NCBI GenBank assembly: GCA_001600055.1
Contig: BCIV01000004.1
Coordinates: 732,430 to 796,429, forward strand
Direction of reading: 5' to 3'
Origin: Filobasidium wieringae
Taxonomy: Eukaryota > Basidiomycota > Tremellomycetes > Filobasidiales > Filobasidiaceae
Length of the DNA stretch: 64,000 bases
Position numbers and translations under genes: made by a program. Shown in pieces: positions 36,401 through 47,426 of this stretch (position 1 is its first letter; each line of letters starts with the position of its first letter). The notes below the pieces were generated by a model, which was not told where the DNA came from, searched no databases, and saw only the letters and a list, made by a program, of their open reading frames with translations.

Positions 36401-37208
36401 GGATCTCGACCAAGCGGATTCATCCACAGCTCGGGTAGTCATGCTGGGGTCTCGTCTCCTTATGGCCAGTCCGCTAATCTGCCTCGAGATTCGATGTCAG
36501 AGAGCAATGGACCGGGTCCTATCAGGAGAAAACGGACGAATAGCTCGAGTGGCTATGTGACCAGGAGTACATTGGATTATGCGACTAGTCCAACGACGAC
36601 GATGAGACCTTTGCATACGATGTCCAACGATGTGGCAGCGTCTTCGAGATGGTCCACTGAATTGCTTGAGACCGCTACATGGTAAGTACACGGCTATATG
36701 GCTAGCTTCAGATCATTGATAGATAAGCGACTTCCTCGGTACAGGACCATCGTTGGAGCCGAGACCCAGACGTATACATTTTGGGTATCCTCCGATCTCT
36801 CTTTGGGTTCGCCCATCACACCATTACCCACAATCAGCAGGTGCTTGCCGCCAGGACAAGTGGCGGAAAATGATCGACATGGCATCATGACATCTCTTTC
36901 AACGAAACCACAGGCTACATTGTCAGTAGCGTCGTCTAGCTTAACAATTGACTGGCCTGACCGCGTTCGCTCGCTACAGTTATGGAAGTGGCTTCGGTAA
37001 AGATAACAATGGAGACTCGAGATATACCATCTGGTGGGGCACTGAGCCTGCCGAGGAGAATGAATTCCGTTGCGATCAGGTCATGGCTGCAGCAGTACCT
37101 CGCGCTTCCTCAAGTGGAAACTCCGAGACGAGACGCCCCATTACACTGGTACGAAACGATGGCAAGGTTATCATACCTACTGGACTGACCTGGCGTCAAA
37201 GCGGATGA
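33486..37208 (+). CDS. CSL-family transcription factor (CBF1/Su(H)/Lag-1; fungal Cbf11/Cbf12 class)
   Basis: Eight exons (33486-33704, 33746-34956, 35016-35428, 35496-35684, 35747-36063, 36122-36681, 36745-36921, 36980-37208) give 1104 residues. After about 440 residues of Ser/Gln/Tyr-rich disordered N-terminus comes the CSL DNA-binding core. RHR-N has VGQKSYGHEKRFLCPPP, AKASVQAHVTIM and INIVSKPSKKRVNVKS. The beta-trefoil domain has VSLYNRIRSQTSSTKHLSVA and LIRLQCPATGLTSPVMIVRR, then PVSQLQKIALELYQTPVP. A RHR-C/IPT end reads YTIWWGTEPAEENEFRC and RPITLVRNDGKVIIPTGLTW. CSL proteins bind GTGRGAA sites. Fungi lack Notch, and in fission yeast the two CSL proteins affect adhesion, septation and lipid genes. 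A roughly 170-residue disordered insert separates BTD and RHR-C. The exon-3/4 join was chosen because it restores SSDLFLQHGTPVSLYNR. Confidence 0.92.
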
Positions 37209-37753
37209 ATAAGTAGATAGACACTAGAGAAGGGAAATGAGATATATGCTTGATCTTGAAGAGCGGCTTCTATGATATGTACCAAAAGATCCTGTTGTAG
37301 GCTTGTCGTGCAGGCGATGTATTGTGTTCCCTTTCTATATATACATCAGATCTGTAGTGGTCGCTGTCTCTTCCTGATGTGAAGTCTAGCAGTCTACATC
37401 TAGCGAGCCACCATCGAATCTACAGCGTCCTTCTCGAAAAATTCTGCACACCGTACTATCAAGAAGTCAGCAGTCGAAGCCGTCAACCTTCTTGCTGTTC
37501 TCTCCCCATCGCTCCCAGATACAGTCTGTCGTATACCTGTTCTTTTGTAGATACGTTTTCTTTCGACCGTCGCCGCCTCCATCCAAGCTCTGGTCATGGA
37601 ACACGAAAAATCGGACTGACTCATATACGGGGCGAATGGAGCCTAGATATACACACAGAGATGAAAGAGCTATCCCAGATGGACAAACAAACGGTCAAGC
37701 CCGTACAATTGTGTCCTGAACGTGGATGCCAGGTCTTTGCAGACCTCTACACA

Positions 37754-37787
37754 CTGGAACTGGCAAGCACCTGGAACTGGCAAGCAC
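37754..37787. repeat. Perfect 17-bp tandem duplication
   Basis: The unit CTGGAACTGGCAAGCAC occurs twice head-to-tail with no mismatch, about 80 bp downstream (in tRNA orientation) of the degenerate tRNA. It is a recent local duplication. Confidence 0.9.
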
Positions 37788-37864
37788 ACAACATTCAAAA
37801 ACCATAAAGGGCACCGGCGGGTTTGCGATGACCAAGGGGGGTGGAGAAGAGCAAAAAGATACAT

Positions 37865-37926
37865 TTCCTACCGGGGAATCGAACCCCGATGAGAGGCGCG
37901 CATCCTAGCCGATAGACGAGTAAGAA
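37865..37926 (-). pseudogene. Degenerate tRNA-Glu(CUC)
   Basis: The minus strand carries most of a tRNA-Glu. It has an acceptor stem TTCTTAC/GTAGGAA, a D-arm region GTCTATCGGCTAGGAT, the anticodon-loop sequence GCCTCTCA with CTC, and a perfect T-arm CGGGG-TTCGATT-CCCCG. A run of five T residues follows within about 10 nt (37855-37859). Only 62 nt lie between the acceptor ends. The 3' half of the anticodon stem and the variable loop (about 10 nt) are missing, so the CGCGC half-stem has no partner. It therefore cannot form a normal anticodon arm. I call it a tRNA pseudogene; an unusual minimal tRNA is unlikely in a nuclear genome. Confidence 0.75.
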
Positions 37927-38262
37927 GCTCGATGTTGTTGCTTGATGTTTTGGAAACATATATGTAAACGCTGGTGTCGCGAGGCAACTGCGAACCAAGA
38001 TCTGAATCTGCTATTGCAAACAGCGACGGCTCAGCCACTTGGATCAGCAACTGCCCAGCCACCTGGACTATGGCCCGTCAGATTGAGTCGTTCTAATTCT
38101 GTGATGGAATCATACAGACAGAAAAATATGAAGCGCAACAAGCTGACAATAAGGCATATGTAACACTCCTGTTCATTACGGGCAATTTCTACTTGTGCTG
38201 TCTCATTATACACAACCGTACTGCAACGGATTATAGTTTTACTGTTTCCCACCTAGTTCCTT

Positions 38263-41200
38263 TCACTGGCCATCCTCAAGATTCAACCGATGTCCTTGGT
38301 ACTGCCTGAAGGCTGCGGAGGTAGTATTGCTCGGAATAACGGTACTGTTTGCTTCTACTATCGCAATCAACGGGCAAGCAGGAGTGGCGAGATACTGTCC
38401 ATACTCTCCAGCGGTCCAAAGCACAACTCCGTTAGTCCACCCCTGTGTGCAACGAAATGCAGTCAATTCTCAGTCTTCCGCGCGCATCAAAGCTGTAAGC
38501 AGGAAAGAACTCACAAATCCGATTACAACTGCATATTCTCCTCCGCCACCGGCGGCGTCCACATCGGTTCTGAAATACTTTCAAAGTCAGCCTGAGCGAT
38601 TATCCAGCCACTCCGAAGCAACACTTACCCATTGAACTTCTCAAACATGTGACCGGAATCCGAAGGGCTAGCTCCCACAGCGTTCAAAGCATCCTGACTG
38701 AGAGGTTGGAGTAGACCGGGAATACTGCCTCCTGTAGAGTACCAACTGCAAAAGGACGATTGCATGTACCTGTTGGCGTATTCAATAGCCAAAGCTGTTC
38801 AAAGATGGGCAACCATGGTTAGTACCCCATCCATCTTGTCGAATCTCAAAGGGGAAAACTTGCCTTGCCACCAAGGTTTACCGGCCTGGATCTCAGCCAC
38901 ATTATCAGCAAAAAGTTGAGAATTGGGCCCGACGGCCTCAGGGATCTGAGGTGGAAGTTCGGATTGGTTTAATCCAAGTTGTCCGGATGGGATAGCAGAG
39001 AAGTCGGTACTAGTAACGTTATTGAGGACAGTTCCATTAGGGTAGAGTCGCCCGATGGACTCGAGAGCTTTGATACTAGTGTACGTGTGGGGCTAGAGTC
39101 GCATCACAGATCAGTGATAACGAAGCACAATGTCATGAGTTTCAGGCACTTACTGGCCAAACGTTAGGGAAGTCCCAGTCTATGTGTGATCGGTCAACCT
39201 CCTACCATAATGTATGTTTCTTCCACTCAACTCACTCAAACCAGTCTGCAACAGGGTAGCCACACTAGGGGAACCGGGATATCTTCCGGCAATATACCGG
39301 ATCCCCTCAAATACCTTGAGAGCAGCGGTCTCGTTCGACTCGATCTCGGGAGGAGTAATGTTCTGCCACAAGGGGAATAATCCTCCGGCGTGGAACAAGT
39401 CTGATCGCTCGTTTGCAGTCTATTGTGGAAGACTTCATCGTTAGTCTGGATCCATCTGAGCAAGACAGCGGAGGGCATTACGTACGGTATTGAAATCGTA
39501 GAAGTAAGACTTGTCGGAATCCCACATCAGATCCAGGATAGCAGCCCTTGTCTCGTTCGCAATCATCCTATGTTGGGCGACCTTGGCGGTCATATTCTGC
39601 ATATCGGTAGTGTTCCCTTGCGACCCGTTCATATAAGTTTCATAAAGGTCAGCGAGAAGGACGTGATCCCCATAAAGGATCGCGTTGAGATCGACAGGGA
39701 TGATTGCCCTCGTGTTCAACGTCCTCAGTGCAGGGAGATTGTCCGTAACGTTGAGCAGAGGTTCTTTACACCATCTGCTTGAATAGTCCCAACCGCTCTC
39801 GGCTCCAGTGGCGAGTTCCGCGTAGAGTTCCGATCGTTGGGTCTCATTGAGCGCAGGAGAAGCTCCGAAAGCGGTTTCGAAATCCTCCAGATAACCTTCC
39901 GCACGAGGAGCGGTGTTGATCGAGACGTCGTAACGAGCGATGGTATGGTTCTGTCCGGTGTAAGGAGAGGTTACGGGGATGGTCCGGTTGGCCCGCCAGA
40001 ACTCCAATTCGACTTCCAGCAAAGGCAACGCTCGCTCCAGGACGGTCGTGTTCCCCGTCGCCTGAACATAAGCGTTGACCATCTGATCGCGAGATATAAC
40101 GCTTTATCAGGTCCCACAAACGTCTGACCATCAGTGACACAACTCACCAAAGTGAAAACAGGCGGTTGACTCCTGTTGAGGTAATATTTCCTTCCTCCGT
40201 TAGGAATGAATCCGAACGTCTCCACGAGGTCCATAAAGTTTTCCAACAAGTCCAACGAGTAGGTGTAGAGCTCGGAACGGAGAAGGCCTTCTAGGATCCA
40301 GAACGAGTCCTGAGCGAGTACGATGGAAGGTGTTTCAGCTATACTCGTACCTGAGCGAGAGGAGACAAGCTTACCCAATAATATACCTCTCGGTATCGAC
40401 CACCAGGAACGACGATCGTATGGTTCAAAGGGATGAGTGAGGAATCGCAACCTCCCTCTCCCTCGGCACACAAAGCCGAGGAGTTGGTTTCCCTATCAAT
40501 CAAAACCAATTTGAACAGAAACTCGGTCAGTTCATGCGCTCATACGTTACGAAACTCACGACGATACGTACCTGATCAAAAGCGACCAGTACCCGTTGAC
40601 AATACTGACCCAGCCTTTGTAAATCTGGTCCTCGACTTCATCCAATACCTCGGGCTCATCTACAAATCCTTGAATCGAGACGGGGACGATTTCCAGACCT
40701 TCTCCTTTGAAAGAGGATTCTACGAATTCTTGGATCTGGCCGATAGTTACGTTCTGAGGCAATTGCGAGAACTCGGCGAAGGTCGTAGCGGACGAGTTTA
40801 CAGTAGGCTGAAAAAAAAGGGGTCAGAATTCTCAGCCATGTCATAGGCGATTCCGCCATAGGAAGGAACGCGGCTCACCTTGTCAGGAAAAGTTTTGGAG
40901 TCCCCAAAAATCTGTGAAAGCTGTACGGCCTGTAACAGAGCTCCTGGGCAGTAGGACGCATTACCTCCTCCTTCACACCAGGCTGTTCATGCGGGACCGA
41001 GTGAACCAAGATTTAGCAAGATCCAAGTTTCCGGTCGAGAAGAGACCAACTTACACTGAACCGGAGGTAGAGGTGCGTACGGAACTACAGCATCCGCAGA
41101 AGCGGTTGGGGAAGGAACAGCCGTCTGCACTCCCGCCGAAGAAGTTTGGGAAGAGGTTGCGACGAACGAAGTCAAAGTCGTAGACAGCGTGAGAGTAGTA

Positions 41201-41340
41201 GGCTGAACAACGGCGGCTGAGGAGGTCACCGCAGCTGGTCCGACCGACTGAGAGGTTCGGGACAAGACTGGTCCTGAAGCGGAACTTGAGCTGGATTGAG
41301 CTCGAATGAAGGGGAGCAGGAGGAGGTAAGGGAGAAGCAT
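38263..41340 (-). CDS. Secreted trehalase, glycoside hydrolase family 37
   Basis: Twelve exons on the minus strand (41340-41055, 40982-40879, 40807-40572, 40492-40375, 40309-40148, 40082-39486, 39419-39242, 39179-39154, 39092-38864, 38794-38629, 38569-38515, 38442-38263) give 778 residues. MLLPYLLLLPFIRAQ is a signal peptide, and a Ser/Thr-rich linker of about 75 residues follows. GH37 signatures are VPGGRYREVYYWDSFWILEG, TGAESGWDYSSRW (catalytic Asp region), IIPVDLNAILY and, near the end, VIGFGWTNGVVLW (catalytic Glu region lies just before, GGGGEY). The enzyme splits trehalose into two glucoses. Several N-x-S/T sites fit secretion. Intron nine (38802-38863 region) uses a GC donor, AAG/GCAAGT. 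Yeast cytosolic neutral trehalase has an N-terminal calcium-binding part; this one does not. It shares an 800-bp upstream region with the sugar transporter at 42140. Confidence 0.93.
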
Positions 41341-42139
41341 CGTTGCGGTGCTTTCTTGTTCGTATCACTGGCCAGCAAGTGCGATGAGATACGATAAAGC
41401 AGAGCAGGTGATATAAGACGAGCGTGCGAGATGTAAAGTCGCTCAATCAGCAAAGTAGAGCAAAGGGAAAAGTTGTCGCTTGGCGAGCAAAAGTGGTAGA
41501 AGACGGTTGAGCAGGAGCAGCTGGCCGCGGAATCAAATGACGAATCACGTTTCTGTGACATCACCCGGCTCTTCCAGTTTCGGACTGAACCGGGTCCCCC
41601 CATCGCAGCGGAAGTGGAGGTCCCGCTCGAGATCGGGGGGTTCTTCGCTCGCTTGGCATAATTTGTATTTCCCACGACCAATCACAAACTCGACACGTGA
41701 TTGCATGCGTTTTCAAGCGGAACAGTCATCCGCTCGAGCGGCACCTGACCTCCAACCGAGCCTCCCCGCCGGGTAGATGATCGATTCTCATTTATGGGTT
41801 CTAAAATTGGAGCGGAAGGCGTGTGGGGACCATGGGGAGCAGCTTCGGCTACGGGGGAAAAGGATGGTCGGGTATTGAGGAGGCTGTAAGTGGCAAATGG
41901 GCGCTGGCAGGAAGAGCAGGGGGACACAACGATCTCACAGACGATGGCCATGCGCCTCCATCTGGAGGTGATGTCACTAGCAATGAGTCGAGGTTCCGAT
42001 GCAGCTAGCGTCCTTGTACCTAGTGGGACGGGTCCGTATATATATATTCAGCTTGGGGCGAAAGAAAAACATACACTCTCCGTCCCCCCGATTCTCATTC
42101 TGTCCAACCTCATCGTGTTTACCGAATTGAAACACCGCC
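41341..42139. promoter_or_regulatory. Shared upstream region of trehalase and sugar transporter
   Basis: This 799-bp region separates the two divergent start codons at 41340 and 42140 and so carries both promoters. A TATATATATA element at 42037-42046 sits about 95 bp before the transporter ATG and is a plausible TATA region. GAGCGG-type repeats around 41685-41815 are visible but unassigned. GC-rich CCCC/GGGG tracts occur at 41595-41640, possible Mig1-like sites, which is inference only. Confidence 0.45.
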
Positions 42140-45100
42140 ATGATGGACAAGAAAGAATACGTAGAACACAACGAAACTCGACTCGGGGCTCATCATACCC
42201 CTGATCGAGTCTCTTCCAACTCGGACGAGCAGATCGACAGTCATCTTGACAAACCCGCCAACAACGTCACGACCAACATCCTCGCTCATCTGCCCAAGGA
42301 GGTCCTCTTGAACGATGTCGAACACTTTGTCCGAGAATACGGACTGGAGGAACACCGAGAGAGCTTCATCAAGGGAGCTTTGGTCGCTCAACGACCTCAT
42401 GCGATCAACAACATCGCCGAGTTGAGCCCCGAAGAAAAAGACGCCCTTCACTATGAGAGAGAGCACAAGTGGAGTCACCCCGCTATGCTTTATATCACGA
42501 TCTTTATCTGTTCGGTGAGTTTTGTGTTTGTGTTTCGCGCGGGCGGGATCGCAATACTGACTGACCGCGTACGGTGGTTTAGATCGGTGCTGCTACTCAA
42601 GGATGGGATCAGACGTGAGTCGCTTCGCCTTACCCATTACGTGACTGCTTTCTTACGACCATTGGTCTGTTGCAGCGGATCAAACGGTGCAAACTTGTCT
42701 TTCCCAACCGAGTTTGGTATCGCAGACAATGATTGGTGTAAGTGCTTCTCTCGGTCTTTGAACTTCGTATTATGGCGACTCATTTGCCGACCTGTGGAAA
42801 AAAAGTGATCGGATTAGTGAATGGTGCCCCTTACTTGGCATCGGCCATGCTGTAGGTACTCTCTCTGTCTGTTTGATTTTAACCAACCGAAAACTTATAC
42901 TTGACCGACCATACAGTGGGACCTGGCTTTCAGATCCCTTAAATCAGTATTTCGGAAGAAGGGGAACTATCTTTCTGACTGCACTGTGCTTGATCGCTAC
43001 GCCTATCGGCTCTGCTTTTACCCATAGCTGGGAAGGTATGTGACATCCATAACCCTCACTCAGTCCTCGACGTAGCTCTATTCTCACTCGCTCGCGCCAC
43101 TTCTCTCGTGTAGCCTTGTTCGCTTGTAGGCTTGTGTTAGGCCTTGGTATGGGCGCTAAAGGAAGCACTGTTCCTATCTTCGCTGCTGAAAACAGTCCCG
43201 CCGCCATTGTCAGTCTCAATACGACCAGTACTCGGCGTTCGTGCTGATCTTTTTCATTTCAGCGTGGTGCCCTCGTCATGTCGTGGCAATTATGGACGGC
43301 GTTTGGAATCTTCCTGGGTTTCTGTGCCAAGTGAGTGGATTTCGCTCCAATGAAACGTTCGAGAAGAAACCTGACCAGATGTCTTGATTACTAGCGTTAT
43401 TGTGACGAACTGGAGGCTCCAATTAGCTTCCGCTTTTATCCCCGCCTTGCCCCTTGCGCTGGGAATCTGGTTCTGTCCTGGTGAGCTAATACCCTTTGAC
43501 CGTGTAGTCTTTAAGTACCTCATCATAGCTTTCTTGCGTGCATATAGAGTCACCGCGATGGCTGATGAAGAAGGGCGCAAACCGATACCCTCAAGCCTTC
43601 CGCTCCCTTCGCCGCCTTCGGTTCACAGATCTTCAGGCTGCCCGTGATATGTATTATATTCATGCTCAGCTGATCGAAGAGAACAAGATCATCAAGGGAA
43701 ACAATATCTTCCAGCGTATATCCGAATTGGTTACGGTACCGAGGAACAGGCGAGCGGCGTTGGCAGCTCACACTGTCATGTTGGGTCAGCAGAGTAAGTC
43801 ATTCGGCCGCGCTGATCACCAGAACCGTCCAGAATGAGTGCTAAGCCTTTCGTCATCCTAACGCACAGTGTGTGGAATCAACATCATTGCGTTCTATTCT
43901 TCGACGTGAGTATCCCCGTGTTATAAATGCTGCTATGCTAAAGGAGGTGCTAACTTTCCTGTTTCCAGGATCTTTGTACATGCACCTTCTACCTTGTGTT
44001 GTGGCTGCTTTCTTACCTCCTTATCTGGCGATAACAGGTCCGCGCCGGCTATTCTGAAAGGAGGGCCTTGTACGCGAGTCTCGGTGAGTCTTCCTGGCCA
44101 CTATCTTGACTCCGGATCTCAGCTGACTGTGCCTTTCTCTCTGGACAGGGTTTGGGTGAGCTCATGGCGACGATCCTGAGTAAGAGCCTGATGCTAATTA
44201 TTTATATAACCTTTCGCCAACGATAGAGCCGTCAAGTCAGTACTGCTTTTTTATAAGGGCGGGAACGTAGCGTGAACTGACCCCTGTCATTCGCCAGCTT
44301 CGTCTTTGCTTTCCCAGCTTTGTTCACTATTGATACGTTTGGGCGACGCTCTTTGCTGTTGTTTACTTTTCCCCAGATGGCTTGGAGTAAGCAGACTTAT
44401 CTCGCGACAGTCTTGCGCGTATTCTTCATAGCTAACTCTATACCAACCTACAAAGCGTTGCTTGCCGCTGGATTATGTTTTCTGATTCCTAAGGACTCTA
44501 ACGCACACCTGGGTCTCATCGCTTTCTTCGTTTTCCTATTCGCCGCTTTCTACAGTCCTGGAGAAGGTCCTGTGCCATTCACCTTGTCGGCGGAGGTGAG
44601 GTATCCATTCATTTTTACTTCAAACCGGGATGCTAACATTCCCTTGTGATTTTGAAGGTTTTCTCGTTAAAGACTAGAGAAGTGGGTATGGCATTCGCGG
44701 TGTAAGCTATGCGGTGCTAGAACGGTCGACCTATGCCTTTGGGATGTCTGACAACTCGAATTTCGACCCGATAGTACTACCTGTCTCTTCTGGGCATTCA
44801 GTACGTTCTTCGTCGTTCCGATCTAAGGCATGCGCTCATCTAGTTACTGTGCGTTTAGTCTTGTCCCTAACCTTCCCTGCTATGCTAACGGCGATGGGGG
44901 AGCTTGGAGCCTTCTGCTTCTACGGTTAGTTTGTCGAGAATCGATATCGAGCTGCGAGACTTATTGCTGTCGCGAAACGATTTAGCCGGATTGAACGTTC
45001 TCGCTTTCATCATGATCTTTTTGTTCGTACCCGAGACCAAAGGAGTGAGTGCACGACGGCTCTGCGAACCCATCGAGCATCTACCAATCGTTCTGCTGTT

Positions 45101-45432
45101 TTCAGTACACCTTGGAGGAGCTCGACCACGTCTTTTCGATTCCTACTGCTACATTCATCAAGTACGAGACTAGTAAGTACCATCAGCCTCCGTCCCTCAG
45201 GCAGGTTCTAATCTGTCGGAAACCTCCTTTTCTAGGCCAATCGCTCCCCTACTTCTTCAAGCGATGGATCTTGTTCAAGAGGAACACTCCTAAGCCTCCC
45301 CCTCTGCTCAGGTGAATGGTAGTTGTGCAGTCAGGATGGAGTGCGATGGCTAATCTCTGTTCTGATGATAGCATCGCCAACGTCGAGATGGAAGAGGCTG
45401 ATGAGAAAGGTAGAGTTAGGCATGTTAGTTAG
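42140..45432 (+). CDS. MFS sugar transporter (hexose/polyol family), about 18-20 exons
   Basis: The gene starts at ATG 42140 (the next codon is also ATG) and ends at TAG 45430. Spliced segments give a 12-helix sugar porter. Key stretches are [38 protein letters not shown], the loop-2 signature [87 protein letters not shown] and [20 protein letters not shown]. The PESPRW and PETKG motifs are diagnostic of sugar porters. The GSNGANL variety is a fungal clade often annotated as hexose or inositol transporters; the substrate is not certain. Exons are as short as about 20-30 nt in the middle (43880-44290). One difficult join near 44800 uses donor A/GTACGT to give CLFWAFILSLTFP. The cytosolic N-tail of about 115 residues is hydrophilic. 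Confidence 0.88.
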
Positions 45433-45768
45433 GCAGCTTCGTCCGTATGCGTGTATCATGTAGGGCGGCCTTGAAGTAACGCCAGTTATAACTGTATTTA
45501 TTCGATGTTTGTGATGAAACGTTCAAGCGGCTTCGCTTCGCTGAAAGATTCCTAATAAAACTTTCTCAACCGAAATAAGGATGCATTGATGGATATATTT
45601 TGAAGATCGTTTACAGCATCTACAGAGTGGACGCGAGCCTATAAGTTCGTGGCGACACAAAGAAAAGAGAAAGTGAGGTCAGTCAGCCTGAACGATCAAA
45701 TTTCACCTTTGTATACCGAAAGCATCATGGCGTAGGTTTATCAAGTACGATCTCCCGCTATTCGGAGG
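45433..45768. other. Convergent 3' region between transporter and AHA1
   Basis: A 336-bp gap between two stop codons that face each other (45432 plus and 45769 minus). It should hold both polyadenylation regions. AATAAAAC at 45554 could serve the plus-strand gene. No gene is visible. Confidence 0.5.
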
Positions 45769-47426
45769 TTATTGTCGAAGACTACCCCATACGATCCCCA
45801 CGAATCCGACCACTGATCCTGCTGCTAGCAGAGTAGGTACCCAATCCCAGCTTTCTGTCGCAAGTGAACTTTTCGTCGTCTTTTTCCGCAAAGCTTTCCC
45901 TTTCGTTTGTTTAGGCGAAGGCCTTTTTGAAGGGATGTCTTCGGAAATACGAGAAACAGGCACAGAGACTACTAACCCAATTTGCTTGAATCTGACAACG
46001 GCATTTTTAGTCAGCTGGCAGTTGATAGCTACGATACTAGACACTTACCCATTGACGTAATAACCCTCAATAGCTCCTCGCAAAGTCTCCTCCTGGCCCT
46101 TGGGTACACCTGCGAGGCTCCAGTTGACCAAAGTAGAATCGGATCCCTGGTTCAAAGTGGTCGTCAAAGTGGCAAAATGTTCTGAGACAAAGCGGATATA
46201 TTGTTAGCCGATGCCTGCATAAGAAGTACTACGCTGTAACTAACCTGAAGGCCAAGTCGGACTTCTGAGTTGCCATGACTGGACCAACTTCTTGTTCTGC
46301 TCAGCTTCCAGGAGCTTTCCGACAACGTTTCCGCCGAACATCTCATACGATGATCCGGGAGTCGCAGAGACCTGTCGCGCGCGCACGATCGATCAGGGTA
46401 CATCAGCAAAAGAGGAGAATGCTAAGACTGACCTTTGCAGGAGCTCGGGTCCAAACGGGCACACGTTTCTCATCCGTGAGGAACAACCAGACGTCCTCCG
46501 CACTAGCTTGCAACCTGACTTCTACCGAAACGCTCGACGTTCCGCCTACGACGTCCTTGTTCTGCTTGACCGCAGGGGTCTGAGTAGAACTCTTCTCCGC
46601 GGGTTTGGATTCGGTCACCGGGGTAGTGCTGCCTGAAGCTTCGGGAGTAGAGCTGGAAGGTTGACCGTGAGTCTGAATGAGGACTTTGGGGAAGAGGTTG
46701 AGTTTTTCGGCTAGGACGGGAGGGAAGGAAGCTCGGAGGAACGATCGGAAAGAGTTGTTGCTGACAGTCGAGAAGTCGTACTAGAAATGAGAGCCTTAGT
46801 CAAGAACAGGAGATGGGAAGGAAGAGAACCGCTCACTTGGTATTCGTTGTGCCCATCAATCATCTCATGCGAGACCTCTGGAATGGTTAATTTACCAGTG
46901 AGCTCCTCGCCATCAGAGGTGGTTCCTATGAGCCATAATGGGTCAGTACGTGCGCATGGAATACGCTGTTAGAGCGATAACATACCCTTCCAGTTCATGA
47001 CCACTCGGCAGTCGTAGATCGTCAAGACTCTGATTGAGACGCACAGGATTAGGTTTGATATGAGTGAGAGGTGCTCCTAGCAGAAGCTTACTTTCCCTTC
47101 CTCTGACCGAGGTCCACATCCCCGTCAACCTCGGTGACTTCGGTAATCTCAGCGGAATGACCTCCCTCTTCAACGGAGGTTCCGGGAAGCTCCGTTTTGA
47201 ACTATTTCGGAAAGCCGGAATCAGCTGCGGTCGAGCTGAACTACATGGGCGGGCACTCACCCATTGCGAAGCCCAAGGATAACAGTTCTTGTTCCTCCAG
47301 TGGTAACTGGCCTATCGCGAACGAGTAAGATAGGACTGAGCGACCAGATGACGAATCGACATTTGATAGGGAGTTTACCTGGTAGGCGGTCAGTGTGGTG
47401 GGTCCGGAAACGATCTGATCAGGCAT
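45769..47426 (-). CDS. AHA1: Activator of Hsp90 ATPase (AHA1) with a C-terminal membrane tail
   Basis: Nine exons on the minus strand (47426-47379, 47311-47261, 47201-47092, 47029-46986, 46925-46837, 46780-46433, 46371-46245, 46181-46049, 45991-45769) give 390 residues. The N-terminal Aha1_N domain reads SYHWRNKNCYPWASQW, GDVDLGQRKGKVLTIYDC and RVVMNWKG. The C-terminal AHSA1/START-like domain reads SVSVEVRLQASAEDVWLFLT, TPGSSYEMFGGNVVGKLLEA and WPSEHFATLTTTLNQGSDST. Aha1 binds Hsp90 and stimulates its ATPase in the cytosol. The last exon is continuous with the conserved GYYVNGFKQIG but then adds about 65 residues. A basic stretch (SKRPSPKQTKGKALRKKTTK) is followed by WDWVPTLLAAGSVVGFVGIV and WGSLRQ. 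That is a tail-anchor layout, not present in yeast or human AHA1 as I know them. The phases of all joins are consistent. Confidence 0.93.

Larger units (their letters stand above)
37209..38262. other. Intergenic region with degenerate tRNA and a short tandem repeat
   Basis: This 1.05-kb gap lies between the 3' ends of the CSL and trehalase genes. Apart from the tRNA-like sequence at 37865-37926 and the 17-bp repeat at 37754-37787, it holds only overlapping short frames on both strands without conserved features. Confidence 0.55.

Noticed and set aside
37379..37807. 142-codon plus-strand frame 3' of the CSL gene
   Set aside because: It overlaps several other frames and ends in the perfect 17-bp repeat. 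It shows no conserved residues and could be untranslated sequence.
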